A DNA stretch of 64,000 bases from JAXLYE01 sp046351595 (lineage in GTDB: Bacteria > Myxococcota_A > Polyangia > Palsa-1104 > JAEUJZ01), in contig JAXLYE010000009.1 in the NCBI GenBank assembly GCA_046351595.1, positions 186,001 through 250,000 on the forward strand, written 5' to 3'. Made by a program: the position numbers and the translations under genes. Of this stretch, positions 8,773 to 17,647 are shown piece by piece. The number at the start of each line of letters is the position of its first letter. The first letter of the stretch is position 1. The notes below the pieces were generated by a model, which saw nothing but the letters and a program-made list of their open reading frames with translations, made no database searches and had not been told where the DNA came from.

Positions 8773-11700
8773 TCAGCTCATTGAGGGGACCGGCGCCTCG
8801 ACCGGCTGCGGCAGCAGGCGCGCAGGCGGGGGCAGGAGGCCACGCGAGACGAAGTACTCAAGGTACTTGCGGAGGAGGGTGCGGCCAAACTCCGGAATCT
8901 GGATTCCGGTGTCCTGCAGCGCCTCGCGCGTCGCTCCGCAGGTCGTGACCGGAGTCCGGTAGTGCGCCTCCATGATGGTGTGTCGGCCCTCGTGAACCTT
9001 CTCGAGCAGATAGGACATGATGGGATAGAGCGCGTTGTCTGGACTGCAGGTAGCCAGTCGCTCGAACCACTGGTGCGGCGGCAGCGGCTGCAGCGGGTAG
9101 CCGAGCTCGCCGATGATCTGGAACATCTCGGTGTGCCCGGCCTCGTGCTCGTGATCAGGAATCAGGTGATAGGTGCCGAGGCGCCCGGACAGGCCGATGT
9201 GCGCCATGGCCTTTGCGACGAAGTCCACGGGAACCGGGAGCCAGTACTTCTGGTTGAACGTCGGGTAGCAGCCGAGCTGGATGCAGCCGATCAGGATGCG
9301 GCAGAGAGAGTCTGCCGTGTTGGCGGTTCCGGTTTCGCTGCTGCCTTCGATGAACCCGGGTCGATAGATCGAGACCGGGAGGCCGCGCTGGCGGGCGCTC
9401 TGCACCAGGCGCTCTGCGACCCACTTGGACTTGGTGTAGCCGTTCTCGAACGAGAGGACGCCAATGCTGCGATCGATGTCGTAGCTCTCGTCGACGCGGT
9501 CGATGCCGAGCAAGCTGCCGCAGGCGCCGAAGACGCCGACTGAGGAGGCGTAGTGCAGCGGCTTGGTCCGGCGTGCGCACGCCAGGCGCAGCACGTTCCG
9601 CGTGCCGTCTACGTTCGGCCCCTTCATCTTCGAGTAGGGCTTGATGTAGTTTATGTCCGCGGCGCAGTGGAAGATGCTGTCGACGGACTCCGCGAGCCGC
9701 GCATACTCTGCCTCGCCCAGACCGAGATCCGCGAGCTCGATGTCACCGACCAGGACCTGGACGTTGGCGAGCTGCGAGGTCTGCAGCCCGTTGCGCACGA
9801 AGATGCTGTGCAGGCGCTGCACCGCCGAGTCCAGCGACGGACCGCGCACCAGGCACTGCAGCTGCAGGCCGGGGTCATGCCGCAGCAGCTCCTGCAGCAC
9901 ATACGAGCCGAGGAACCCGGTCGCTCCCGTGAGCAGGATGCGGCGCGGGCGCCGCTCTGCCGGCTCGGACCCGAGCGGTTGGATGTCTGCATCGAGCACG
10001 CTCTCGGCCATCAGGTTGACGCTCTCGGCGGCCGCCGAGCGGTACGGAGAGCTGAGCACGGACTCGACGAGCTCCGCCATGCTGGCCGGGGTCGGGCACT
10101 GATAGACCTGCCGCGCCGGGACGCGCACCCCCAGGTCGGTCTTCAGGCCCAGCACCACGTGCGCCACTCCCAGCGAGCTGCCCCCCATCTCGAAGAAGTG
10201 GCTATCGGCCTGGAACGTCCCCAGCGGCAGGCTGAGCGCGGCGTCGAACAGCGCCGCGATCTGCCGCGTCAGCGTAGACTCCTGCTTGGGCCGGTTCTGC
10301 TTCAAGGACGGAGCGGGCAGCGCCGAGCGATCGACCTTGCTGCGGTTGGCCATGAGCGGCAGCGCGTCGAGCCGCACATAGATCGGCGGGATCATGTAGT
10401 CAGGCAGCCGCTCCTCGAGGAAGCGGTGCAGATCCTCGGGCCGCGGCTCCTCTGCGGAGGTCAGGTCACGTGTCACGTAGTAGCCGACAAGGGTCTTGGA
10501 GCGCTCGCCGGGGCTGCTCGACAGCTCGTGCGTCGTGACCGCGGCGACCTGCACCGCCGGGTGCTCGCACAGGGCGCGCTCGATCGCCTCCAGCTCAACC
10601 CGGAACCCGCGGATCTTGATCTGGTTGTCCTTCCTTCCCAAAAGTTCCAGCAGGCCGGTCTCTGGATCCCGGACGGCCAGGTCTCCCGTCTTGTACAGGA
10701 GTCCCGGCTCCCACGGGTTGGGAATGAAGGAGTGGGCCGTCAGATCCGGCCTGTCCCAGTAGCCGCGCGCGACGCCAGCTCCACCGACGCACACCTCGCC
10801 CGGCTGCCCATCGGGTACTTGCCGGTGCTGCGGATCCAGCAGGTGCACGGTCACTCCTGGGAGCGGCGTCCCGATGGGGACCGAGCTCTCGGTCCCCAGG
10901 AACCGGTACACCGTGGCGCACACCGTGGCCTCGGTCGGTCCGTAGGCATTGAACAGGCGCCGCCGCGGGCCCGCCCAGGCGCGCGCGACGGACAGCGGAC
11001 AGGCCTCGCCTGCAACAATCAGGGTGTCGAGCCAAGGCAGGTCCTCCTGCGCGCCCTGAAGCGTTGTCAGGAGCGAGGGCGGCAGGCAGATCATGGTGAT
11101 GCGCCGGTGCGCCAGGAACGTCGCCAGCGCCCGACCGGGGATGATGTCCTCGCGCGCGCTCAGCACCAGCGTCGCACCGCCGGCCAGCGCGGGGAAGATC
11201 TCGCCGACCGCCGCATCAAAGCTCAGCGAGGCAAACTGCAGCATCCGGGTCTGCGGGGTGATGTTGAACAGCGTGACGTATGTCTGCGCGAGGTTCAGGA
11301 GCCCTCGATGCTCCAGCATGACTCCCTTGGGCTGTCCGGTGGAGCCAGAGGTATAGATGATATAGGCCAAATCGCTCGGTTTTGGGGTGGGTAACTCTGA
11401 ATCAATTGGATATCCCTGCCAGGTGCTCTCCTGGTCTACCAGGCACAGCGTGACCTTGGGGCCATCAGTGGCGCATAGTGCAATATCGATTGAGAACTTA
11501 CGCTGTACCAGCGCGAGCGTGATGCCTGCATTCTGGATTATGTAGGATAGTCGTTGCTTCGGAAAATCTGCATCTAGGGGTACGTAGGCCGCGCCGCATT
11601 TCAAGATAGCGAGGACCGAGATGATCATCCGCGCCGACGGCGCCAGGCAGACACCGACGCGATCGCCGGGCTTGACGCCCAGCTCGTGGCAGAGGTAGCC

Positions 11701-11847
11701 CGCCAGGCGGTTCGAGCTCTCCTCCAGGCTGCCGTATGTGACAGAGGTTCCGCCGTGCTCCAGGGCGGTAGCAGAAGGATAAAGCTGACTCGTGCGGTGA
11801 AGCACTGATAATACAGTTAACGGAGAGTCTGTAGAAATTCTGCCCAT
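8773..11847 (-). CDS. NRPS-like adenylation-carrier-thioester reductase (A-T-R)
   Basis: 1024 residues that activate a carboxylic or amino acid, load it on a phosphopantetheine arm and release it reductively as an aldehyde or alcohol. Visible: A domain with YIIYTSGSTGQPKGV, NAYGPTEATVCAT, YKTGDLA and GRKDNQIKIRGFRVE; carrier domain with FFEMGGSSLG (Ser near residue 557); reductase domain with NADPH motif TGATGFLGSYV near 639. There is no condensation domain. Hand alignment to GrsA gives the pocket code D-A-G-C-I-A-A-V-C-K, which I do not match to a substrate. No Shine-Dalgarno sequence precedes the ATG. The first 150 codons are visibly less GC-rich than the surroundings, possibly a sign of transfer. 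Confidence 0.9.
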   Translation of the reverse strand: MGRISTDSPLTVLSVLHRTSQLYPSATALEHGGTSVTYGSLEESSNRLAGYLCHELGVKPGDRVGVCLAPSARMIISVLAILKCGAAYVPLDADFPKQRLSYIIQNAGITLALVQRKFSIDIALCATDGPKVTLCLVDQESTWQGYPIDSELPTPKPSDLAYIIYTSGSTGQPKGVMLEHRGLLNLAQTYVTLFNITPQTRMLQFASLSFDAAVGEIFPALAGGATLVLSAREDIIPGRALATFLAHRRITMICLPPSLLTTLQGAQEDLPWLDTLIVAGEACPLSVARAWAGPRRRLFNAYGPTEATVCATVYRFLGTESSVPIGTPLPGVTVHLLDPQHRQVPDGQPGEVCVGGAGVARGYWDRPDLTAHSFIPNPWEPGLLYKTGDLAVRDPETGLLELLGRKDNQIKIRGFRVELEAIERALCEHPAVQVAAVTTHELSSSPGERSKTLVGYYVTRDLTSAEEPRPEDLHRFLEERLPDYMIPPIYVRLDALPLMANRSKVDRSALPAPSLKQNRPKQESTLTRQIAALFDAALSLPLGTFQADSHFFEMGGSSLGVAHVVLGLKTDLGVRVPARQVYQCPTPASMAELVESVLSSPYRSAAAESVNLMAESVLDADIQPLGSEPAERRPRRILLTGATGFLGSYVLQELLRHDPGLQLQCLVRGPSLDSAVQRLHSIFVRNGLQTSQLANVQVLVGDIELADLGLGEAEYARLAESVDSIFHCAADINYIKPYSKMKGPNVDGTRNVLRLACARRTKPLHYASSVGVFGACGSLLGIDRVDESYDIDRSIGVLSFENGYTKSKWVAERLVQSARQRGLPVSIYRPGFIEGSSETGTANTADSLCRILIGCIQLGCYPTFNQKYWLPVPVDFVAKAMAHIGLSGRLGTYHLIPDHEHEAGHTEMFQIIGELGYPLQPLPPHQWFERLATCSPDNALYPIMSYLLEKVHEGRHTIMEAHYRTPVTTCGATREALQDTGIQIPEFGRTLLRKYLEYFVSRGLLPPPARLLPQPVEAPVPSMS

Positions 11848-11853
11848 ATAGAT

Positions 11854-11882
11854 ATGTTACGGGATAAATGAGCGGCTATCAA
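11854..11882 (-). promoter_or_regulatory. Candidate sigma-70 promoter of the A-T-R gene, possibly leaderless
   Basis: On the minus strand TTGATA and TAACAT are separated by 17 bp. Transcription would begin at about 11847, which is the first base of the start codon. This agrees with the absence of a ribosome site. The -10 match is only 4 of 6. Confidence 0.4.
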
Positions 11883-12171
11883 TCGATTGTTAAGAAACGA
11901 TCACGAAGTGGAAATGGGGATAGATATCAGTGGTTTATCGCCTGAATGGGGCCGGAATCACATCCGCGTAGAGGTACTGCAATATCTTCTTGTGACCCTG
12001 CAGACCACACCGTGGCTCTCAAGAACGCTGGCACGCTGGCACGCTGCAGCCCGTAGCGCACCCATCACACCCCTGCGCTTGCGCGCATCGGCGGCCTGGG
12101 CAGAAGCCTGGACTCTGTCGCTTTGCCGGGCCGCTGCATGCTCGGGCAGGACCCCGCTCCGCGCAAGAACC

Positions 12172-12187
12172 GTAACGACGGAGTTAC
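12172..12187. promoter_or_regulatory. Inverted repeat GTAAC-N6-GTTAC
   Basis: A perfect 5-bp inverted repeat about 75 bp upstream of the beta-helix lipoprotein start. Its arms point the opposite way to the sigma-54-linked GTTAC-N6-GTAAC elements elsewhere in this window and it has no third half-site, so it may be unrelated. Confidence 0.3.
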
Positions 12188-12251
12188 AATCCGGGGCTCG
12201 AGCAGTATGCTCCGGGAGATTGAGTTTCGGGCTCTGGTTCTGAACCGAGCT

Positions 12252-12258
12252 AGGAGGA
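12252..12258 (+). promoter_or_regulatory. Ribosome binding site deciding a TTG start
   Basis: AGGAGGA lies 4 bp before TTG 12263 and 22 bp before the first in-frame ATG (12281). The TTG start also gives the signal peptide its positively charged N-terminus. Confidence 0.65.
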
Positions 12259-12262
12259 CAGC

Positions 12263-13921
12263 TTGCGCGGGCTCTTGGGAATGGACGTAGCGGCGGCAGT
12301 GCTGGGCGTGCTGATCGGGACAGGCGGCTGCGCTCCGTCGGCGGCGAGCGGTGCGGACGCGGCGGCGCCGCCCGACCTGGCCGCGGCCGAGGGCAAGGTG
12401 CGGAGCGCGCTGTACCCCGCCGACTGGACGCCATCGTTCCGCGATGCGCAGGGGCGGTTCTTGCACGACGTCTCGTACGCCGGCTACAAAAACGGCGAGC
12501 TCGCGCTGCCGCTGTCCCCGCCGGGGCTCACCTACGACGTGGTGGCGAAGTACGGAGCGGATCCGAAGGGAGGGAAGGACTCGACCGCGGCGATCCAGAG
12601 CGCGCTCGATGCGGCGGCGGCGGCGGGCGGCGGCGTGGTGTTCTTGCCCGCGGGGCTGTATCGCTGCGACGGGCTGCTCGACGTCAGCCGGTCCGGCGTG
12701 GTGCTGCGCGGGGCCGGGGCCGCGCAGAGCCGGATCTACTTCACGCGGGCGCAGGGGATGACCGACCTGTCGCACGTGACGTTCCACGGGAGCGTGGCCG
12801 CGGGGCCGCTCGTGCCGCTGGCCCAAGAGGGCGCCAGCCAGTCCTTCGAGGTGCGGCTCGCGGACGCCGGCACGCTGGCCGTGGGCGACGACGTCAGCGT
12901 CGGCTGGGTGATCACGCCGGCGTTCGTCGAGGAGCACGGCATGACCGGGACCTGGACGGTGTTTTTGAACCAGTGGAAGCCGTTCTTCCGCCGCCAGATC
13001 CGCGCCATCGACCGCACCGTGACGCCGCACCGTGTGACGCTGGACGTGCCGCTGCGCTACCCGGCGAAGCTGCGCGACCAGGCGGCGCTGCGGCGCGAGA
13101 CCGGCTACCTGACCGGCGTCGGCGTCGAGTCGCTGGGGCTGGCCTCGGCCGTCGCGTGGAGCGACGCGTGGAAGTCGCTGCGCTCGCACGTGCTGGGCTT
13201 CGGCGCGGTGAAAGACGGCTGGATCCGCGGCGTCGAGTCGTTCGTTCCGCCGACGCCCGGCGCCGAGATGTACCACCTGCAGAACGGCGGCCTGGTGATC
13301 AAGGACAGCAAGCGCGTGACCGTCGCCGACACGCGGCTGGAGAACGCGCAGAACCGCGGCGACGGCGGCTGCGGCTACCTGTTCGAGATCTCGACGAGCA
13401 GCGAGGTCCTGGTCCGCGACTCGGTCGGCCGCAACGGCCGCCACAACTTCATCCAAAATTGGGACTTTGGGACGACGGGGCTGGTGTTCCTGCGCTGCCT
13501 CACCGAGGGCAGCCGCATCGTCTACTCCGAGACGCTGCCGCTGACCTACCCCGCGGCCTCCGAGTACCACCACTCGCTGACCATGGCGTGCCTGGTCGAC
13601 TCCGCGACGATCCGCGACACGTGGTCGGCGCTGAACCGCGGCAGCGAGAGCTCGGGCGCCGGCCACACCGCCACGCAGGACGTGTTCTGGAACAGCGGCG
13701 GCAGCGCCTCGGGCCTGGTGCGCTCGCTGCAGTACGGGCTGGGGTACGTGATCGGGACGCAGTCGGTGCAGGTCGATACGTCGCTTACAAGCTCCGGCGG
13801 CGCGGGCAGCGCGCCCGAGGACTTCGTCGAGCTGCAGGATCGCGGCGAGCAGCTCGATCCGCCGTCGCTGTACGAGGACCAGCTGCAGCGGCGGCTGCAG
13901 CGCGGCGAGCGGCTGTGGTAG
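12263..13921 (+). CDS. Secreted beta-helix lipoprotein, pectate-lyase superfamily
   Basis: 552 residues. A short hydrophobic signal ends at LIGTGGC, a lipobox-like sequence, so it is probably lipid-anchored. The mature part begins with the Pectate_lyase_3 signature YGADPKGGKDSTAAIQ, then GGGVVFLPAGLYR, and continues as a right-handed parallel beta-helix with repeated Asn/Gly turns (QNRGDGGCGYLFEIS). Members bind or cleave acidic polysaccharides; no catalytic residues can be assigned by eye. The TTG start at 12263 is chosen for its AGGAGGA site. The stop lies 12 bp from the convergent Sco1 gene. Confidence 0.8.
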   Translation: MRGLLGMDVAAAVLGVLIGTGGCAPSAASGADAAAPPDLAAAEGKVRSALYPADWTPSFRDAQGRFLHDVSYAGYKNGELALPLSPPGLTYDVVAKYGADPKGGKDSTAAIQSALDAAAAAGGGVVFLPAGLYRCDGLLDVSRSGVVLRGAGAAQSRIYFTRAQGMTDLSHVTFHGSVAAGPLVPLAQEGASQSFEVRLADAGTLAVGDDVSVGWVITPAFVEEHGMTGTWTVFLNQWKPFFRRQIRAIDRTVTPHRVTLDVPLRYPAKLRDQAALRRETGYLTGVGVESLGLASAVAWSDAWKSLRSHVLGFGAVKDGWIRGVESFVPPTPGAEMYHLQNGGLVIKDSKRVTVADTRLENAQNRGDGGCGYLFEISTSSEVLVRDSVGRNGRHNFIQNWDFGTTGLVFLRCLTEGSRIVYSETLPLTYPAASEYHHSLTMACLVDSATIRDTWSALNRGSESSGAGHTATQDVFWNSGGSASGLVRSLQYGLGYVIGTQSVQVDTSLTSSGGAGSAPEDFVELQDRGEQLDPPSLYEDQLQRRLQRGERLW

Positions 13922-13933
13922 CGCGGCGGGCGG

Positions 13934-14599
13934 CTACGGCGCGGGGCGGGCGGCGGGCGGCGGAGGCGCGACCGGAGCCGGCGCTGCGGGCGCGGCCGGC
14001 TTGAGCGCCAGGAACTCGCGCACCTTGCGCGCGATGTCCTCGGGCGGCGACATCGCGAAGGCCTTGGTCCAGGTGCGCGCCGCGTCGCTGCCGATGAGCA
14101 CCATGCCGCTGTGCTGCAGCTTGTCGGGGCTGGTGTTTCCCAGCTTGGCGGCCAGCGCCTCGAGCTGCGGGCGCTCGCCGGTGACGAAGTACCAGCCGCG
14201 GCCGACGCCGAAGCGGCGCGCGTAGGCCGCGAGCACCTCGGGCGTGTCGTTGTCCGGGTCGACGCTGATCGAGATCATCACCGCGCGCTCGCCGAGCACG
14301 TCCGCCAGGAGCTTCTGCACCTTGACCAGGTTCTGGGTCATGGGCGGGCAGATGCTGGGGCAGCTCGTGAACATGAAGTTGATGATCGCGACGCGGTTCT
14401 TGATGAGGTCATCGTAGAAGCGCACCGCGCGCCCCTCGTGGGTGACCAGCGGCAGGTTCGGCTCGTACGCGGCGGCGGAGAGCGGCTGCGGCCCGCGCGG
14501 CGACGGCGTTGGCGGCGGCAGCGCGGTCGCGGGGGAGGGCAGGGCCAGCACGGCCGAGAGGAGCAGCGAAGCGACGCGGGCAGCGGAGGCGGGGCGCAT
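13934..14599 (-). CDS. SCO1/SenC family copper chaperone
   Basis: 221 residues. An N-terminal signal segment precedes a thioredoxin-fold domain. The Cu-binding motif is intact: TSCPSICPP (CxxxC) near residue 80 and the distant His in LQHSGMVLIG. These proteins deliver copper to the CuA centre of cytochrome c oxidase or act as periplasmic thiol reductases. The C-terminus is a Pro/Ala-rich tail typical of exported proteins here. ATG 14599, with AGGGG just upstream, is preferred to a longer form starting near 14626. No oxidase genes are adjacent, so its partner is elsewhere. Confidence 0.9.
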   Translation of the reverse strand: MRPASAARVASLLLSAVLALPSPATALPPPTPSPRGPQPLSAAAYEPNLPLVTHEGRAVRFYDDLIKNRVAIINFMFTSCPSICPPMTQNLVKVQKLLADVLGERAVMISISVDPDNDTPEVLAAYARRFGVGRGWYFVTGERPQLEALAAKLGNTSPDKLQHSGMVLIGSDAARTWTKAFAMSPPEDIARKVREFLALKPAAPAAPAPVAPPPPAARPAP

Positions 14600-14722
14600 G
14601 CCCCTATTTTCGGCCGCGCCGCGCAAGGAGCAAACATCCGCGCGCGCAGACCGCCCCGCTGCGCGCCCGCTCTCGACGGGACTTGCCGCTCCGGCGCGCC
14701 GATCCCCGCGGAACGTTATGTG

Positions 14723-14774
14723 CGGGCGTGCCTTGCGGGCGTGCCTTGCGGGCGTCCCCTTCGGGCCTTCCCTG
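14723..14774. repeat. Four tandem copies of a 13-bp repeat beside the proA stop codon
   Basis: CGGGCGTGCCTTG occurs twice exactly, followed by two diverged copies (CGGGCGTCCCCTT, CGGGCCTTCCCTG). The array ends 5 bp from the stop codon of proA (14780-14782). Confidence 0.85.
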
Positions 14775-14779
14775 CGGCG

Positions 14780-16087
14780 TCACCTGCGGACCTGGCCCTC
14801 GCCCTCGATCACGAACCGGGTCGCGGTGAGCTCGCGCAGGCCCATGGGCCCGAAGGCGTGCAGCTTGGTCGTCGAGATCCCGACCTCGGCCCCGAGCCCG
14901 AGCTCGCCGCCGTCGTTGAAGCGGGTCGAGATGTTCCAGCCGACGCAGCTCGCGCAGACCTCGCGCTGGAAGCGGCGCGCCGCGGCCTCGTCCTGCGTGA
15001 CGATGCACTCGGTGTGCAGGGAGCCGTAGCGCTCGATGTGGGCGAGCGCCGCCTCGATCGAGGGCACGATGCGCACCGCCAGGATGAGGTCCAAGAACTC
15101 GTGCCCGAAGTCCGCGGCGGTCGCCGGCACCACGCGCAGGCCGTCCGGCAGAGGCGACGGCAAGAGCGCCCGCGCGTCGTCCTCCAGCCGCAGCTCGACG
15201 CGGTGCCGGGCCAGGCGCGCGGCGAGCCGCGGCAGCAGCGCGGGCGCCACCTCGGCGTCGACGAGCAGGCACTCCAGCGCATTGCACACGCCGGGCCGCG
15301 AGCACTTGGCGTTTTCGATCAGCGCGAGCGCCATGTCGAGATCTGCGGCGGCGTGCACGTACAGGTGGCAGACGCCCTGGTAGTGCTGGACCACGGGGAC
15401 GCGCGCGTGCTCGACGACGAAGCGGATCAGCGCCTCGCCGCCGCGCGGGATGCACAGGTCGATGCGGCCGCTCTGGCGCAGCAGCGCCAGCATCAGCGCG
15501 CGATCCGGATCGTCGACGAATACGCAGGCGTCGGCGGGCAGCCCTTCGGCGGTGAGCGCGGCGCGCACCCGCGTAGCCAGCGCCGCGTTGGTGCGCAGCG
15601 CCTCCTTGCCCCCGCGCAAAAGGACGGCGTTGCCGCTCTTGAGCGCCAGCGCCGCCGCGTCGACGGTGACGTTGGGCCGCGCCTCGTAGATCAAGAGCAG
15701 CACGCCGAGCGGGATGCGCACGCGCGCGACGCGCAGGCCGCTCGGCCGGGTGTAGCGCTCGGTCACTTCCCCGACGGGATCGGGCAGCGCCACGACCTCG
15801 CGCACGGCGCCGGCCAGCGCCTGGAGCCGCGGCGCATCGAGCCGCAGCCGATCGAGCAGCGCCGCGCTCAGCCCGGCCTCGCGCCCGGCCGCAAGATCGG
15901 CGGCGTTGGCCTCGAGGATCACGGCTGCGTGCGCGGGGTCCAGCAGGAGCTCGGCCAGGCGCGCGAGCACCGCGTCCTTCTTCGCGGTCGGCGCGCTGCG
16001 CAGCGGCCGGGCCGCGGCCTGCGCACGTGCGCACAGCGACGTCGCGCGGTCCAGGAGCTCGGGCGAGATCTCGGTCGTGGCGGACAT
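14780..16087 (-). CDS. proA: Glutamate-5-semialdehyde dehydrogenase
   Basis: 435 residues, normal length for the family. It reduces glutamyl-5-phosphate to glutamate semialdehyde with NADPH, the second step of proline synthesis. Seen: YEARPNVTVDAAALALKSGN, the catalytic Cys region IENAKCSRPGVCNALE, and the conserved ending TTKLHAFGPMGL. Start ATG 16087 lies 2 bp after the stop of proB, so the pair is translated together. Confidence 0.97.
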   Translation of the reverse strand: MSATTEISPELLDRATSLCARAQAAARPLRSAPTAKKDAVLARLAELLLDPAHAAVILEANAADLAAGREAGLSAALLDRLRLDAPRLQALAGAVREVVALPDPVGEVTERYTRPSGLRVARVRIPLGVLLLIYEARPNVTVDAAALALKSGNAVLLRGGKEALRTNAALATRVRAALTAEGLPADACVFVDDPDRALMLALLRQSGRIDLCIPRGGEALIRFVVEHARVPVVQHYQGVCHLYVHAAADLDMALALIENAKCSRPGVCNALECLLVDAEVAPALLPRLAARLARHRVELRLEDDARALLPSPLPDGLRVVPATAADFGHEFLDLILAVRIVPSIEAALAHIERYGSLHTECIVTQDEAAARRFQREVCASCVGWNISTRFNDGGELGLGAEVGISTTKLHAFGPMGLRELTATRFVIEGEGQVRR

Positions 16088-16089
16088 CT

Positions 16090-17424
16090 TCAGGCTCCCT
16101 TGCTCGCGGCAGGCTTGCGGGCCGAGCGCGCCGTGCCCTGCGTGCCCGGTGTGGCTGACGTCGCCGGTCGCGCGAGCACCACCAAGTCGTCTCGGTGCAC
16201 GGCCTCGTCGGCCGGCTTGTAGCCCAGGACGTCCGCGATCTCGGTGGTGCGCACGCCGAGGATGCGGCGCAGCTCGTCCGAGCTGTAGCTGACCAGGCCG
16301 CGCGCCAGCGGCCGGCCGTCGAGCGCGAGGATCGCGACCGGGTCGCCGGCGTCGAAGGTGCCGCGCACCTCCTTGATGCCGCGCGGCAGCAGGCTGGTGC
16401 CGCGGGCGCACAGCGCGTCCTCGGCGCCCTCGTCGATGACGATCTGGCCGACGGGCCGCAGGTCGCGCGCCAGCCAGCGCTTGCGGCTGCCGGTGCCGGG
16501 CTGCGGCGGCGCGTGCACGAACGTCCCCAGCGGCTCGCCGGCCAGCGCCTGATCGAGCACGCCGGGCCGCTTGCCCGGGGCGATGAGGGTGGCCACGCCC
16601 GACTCGCCGGCGCGGCGCGCGGCCAGAAGCTTCGTGGCCATGCCGCCGGTGCCGACGCCCGAGGTCGAGCCGCCGGCCAGCGCCAGCGTCGCCTCGTCGA
16701 TGCCGGGCAGCTCCTCGATGCGCCTGGCCGCCGGATCCTTGCGCGGGTCCGCGGTGTACAGCCCGTCGATGTCGGTGAGGATGATGAGCAGATCCGCGGC
16801 GATGAGATCGACCGCCATGCCGGCCAGCGTGTCGTTGTCGCCGAACTTCAGCTCCTCGACGCTGACGGTGTCGTTCTCGTTGATGATCGGCAGGGCGCGG
16901 CGCTCGATCAGCTCGGACAGCGCGTGGCGGGCGTTGAGGTAGCGTGTGCGCGACTGGATGTCGGCGTGCGTCAGCAGCACCTGCGCCACGGTGACGCCGC
17001 GCGGGCCCAGCGCATCGTCGTACAGCCGCATGAGGCGCGACTGCCCGACCGCGGCCGCGGCCTGCTTGCCGCGGATGTCCTTGGGGCGCGCGGCCAGGCC
17101 CAGCCGCTCGACGCCGAGCGCCACCGCGCCCGAGGACACGACCACGAGCTCGCGGCTCTGCGCGGCGCGGCCGAGCTCCTCGCACAGGCTCTCGAAGCGC
17201 GGGCGATCGAAGCGGCCGCCGGCGGTGGTCAGCACGCCGGTGCCGATCTTGACGAGGACGCGGCGCGCCGAGCGCAAGAGGGCGGCGCGCGAGTCGGGAG
17301 CGGCCGCGGCCAGGTTTCTCGCGTCGCTCGCGTCGCGTTCGTCGCGGTCGGGGGCAGGCGGGGCGCTGGCGGCGGCTTCGGTCGGAGCCACGGACGATGA
17401 TTCGGGAGACGGACGGCGGGGCAT
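16090..17424 (-). CDS. proB: Glutamate 5-kinase with PUA domain
   Basis: 444 residues. It phosphorylates glutamate at the gamma carboxyl, the committed and normally proline-inhibited step of proline synthesis. The amino-acid kinase fold begins at RRVLVKIGTGVL near residue 54; PIINENDTVSVEELKFGDND and GTGGMATKLLAA are family signatures. A C-terminal PUA domain covers about 345-420 (KEVRGTFDAGDPVAIL, SSDELRRILG). The first 50 residues are a Pro/Ala/Glu-rich extension absent from most ProB proteins; no other start codon is available before the fold. It is followed by proA after 2 bp. Confidence 0.96.
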   Translation of the reverse strand: MPRRPSPESSSVAPTEAAASAPPAPDRDERDASDARNLAAAAPDSRAALLRSARRVLVKIGTGVLTTAGGRFDRPRFESLCEELGRAAQSRELVVVSSGAVALGVERLGLAARPKDIRGKQAAAAVGQSRLMRLYDDALGPRGVTVAQVLLTHADIQSRTRYLNARHALSELIERRALPIINENDTVSVEELKFGDNDTLAGMAVDLIAADLLIILTDIDGLYTADPRKDPAARRIEELPGIDEATLALAGGSTSGVGTGGMATKLLAARRAGESGVATLIAPGKRPGVLDQALAGEPLGTFVHAPPQPGTGSRKRWLARDLRPVGQIVIDEGAEDALCARGTSLLPRGIKEVRGTFDAGDPVAILALDGRPLARGLVSYSSDELRRILGVRTTEIADVLGYKPADEAVHRDDLVVLARPATSATPGTQGTARSARKPAASKGA

Positions 17425-17647
17425 AAGAGCTGCCCATTTTGCGGGGCCGCGGCGGCGGGTTCAATGGGTACGGTGGGGTGGGGTGGCGCACGGCCGGCCG
17501 TGGGAGCGCGGCTGCGCTGGAGATACACGCGCCTTCCCCCAGCGCGGCGGGAAGCCGGTATGATGCTGCGCAAGAGCACGGGGCGAGCGCGTCGAGCGGC
17601 GGGGATGGCGCCGGCTCGGCGTCGGGCTTGGGGCCGCCCGGGAGACG

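Larger units (their letters stand above)
11848..12262. other. Divergent intergenic region between A-T-R gene and beta-helix lipoprotein
   Basis: 415 bp with no convincing gene. The half next to the A-T-R gene is AT-rich for this genome and carries its candidate promoter. The other half has two copies of GCTGGCAC in tandem near 12028, an inverted repeat at 12172-12187 and the ribosome site of the beta-helix gene. Confidence 0.6.

Noticed and set aside
12028..12045. TGGCACG repeats as a sigma-54 promoter for the beta-helix gene
   Set aside because: The -24-like box is there twice but no GC pair at the required 10-bp distance in a TTGC context.
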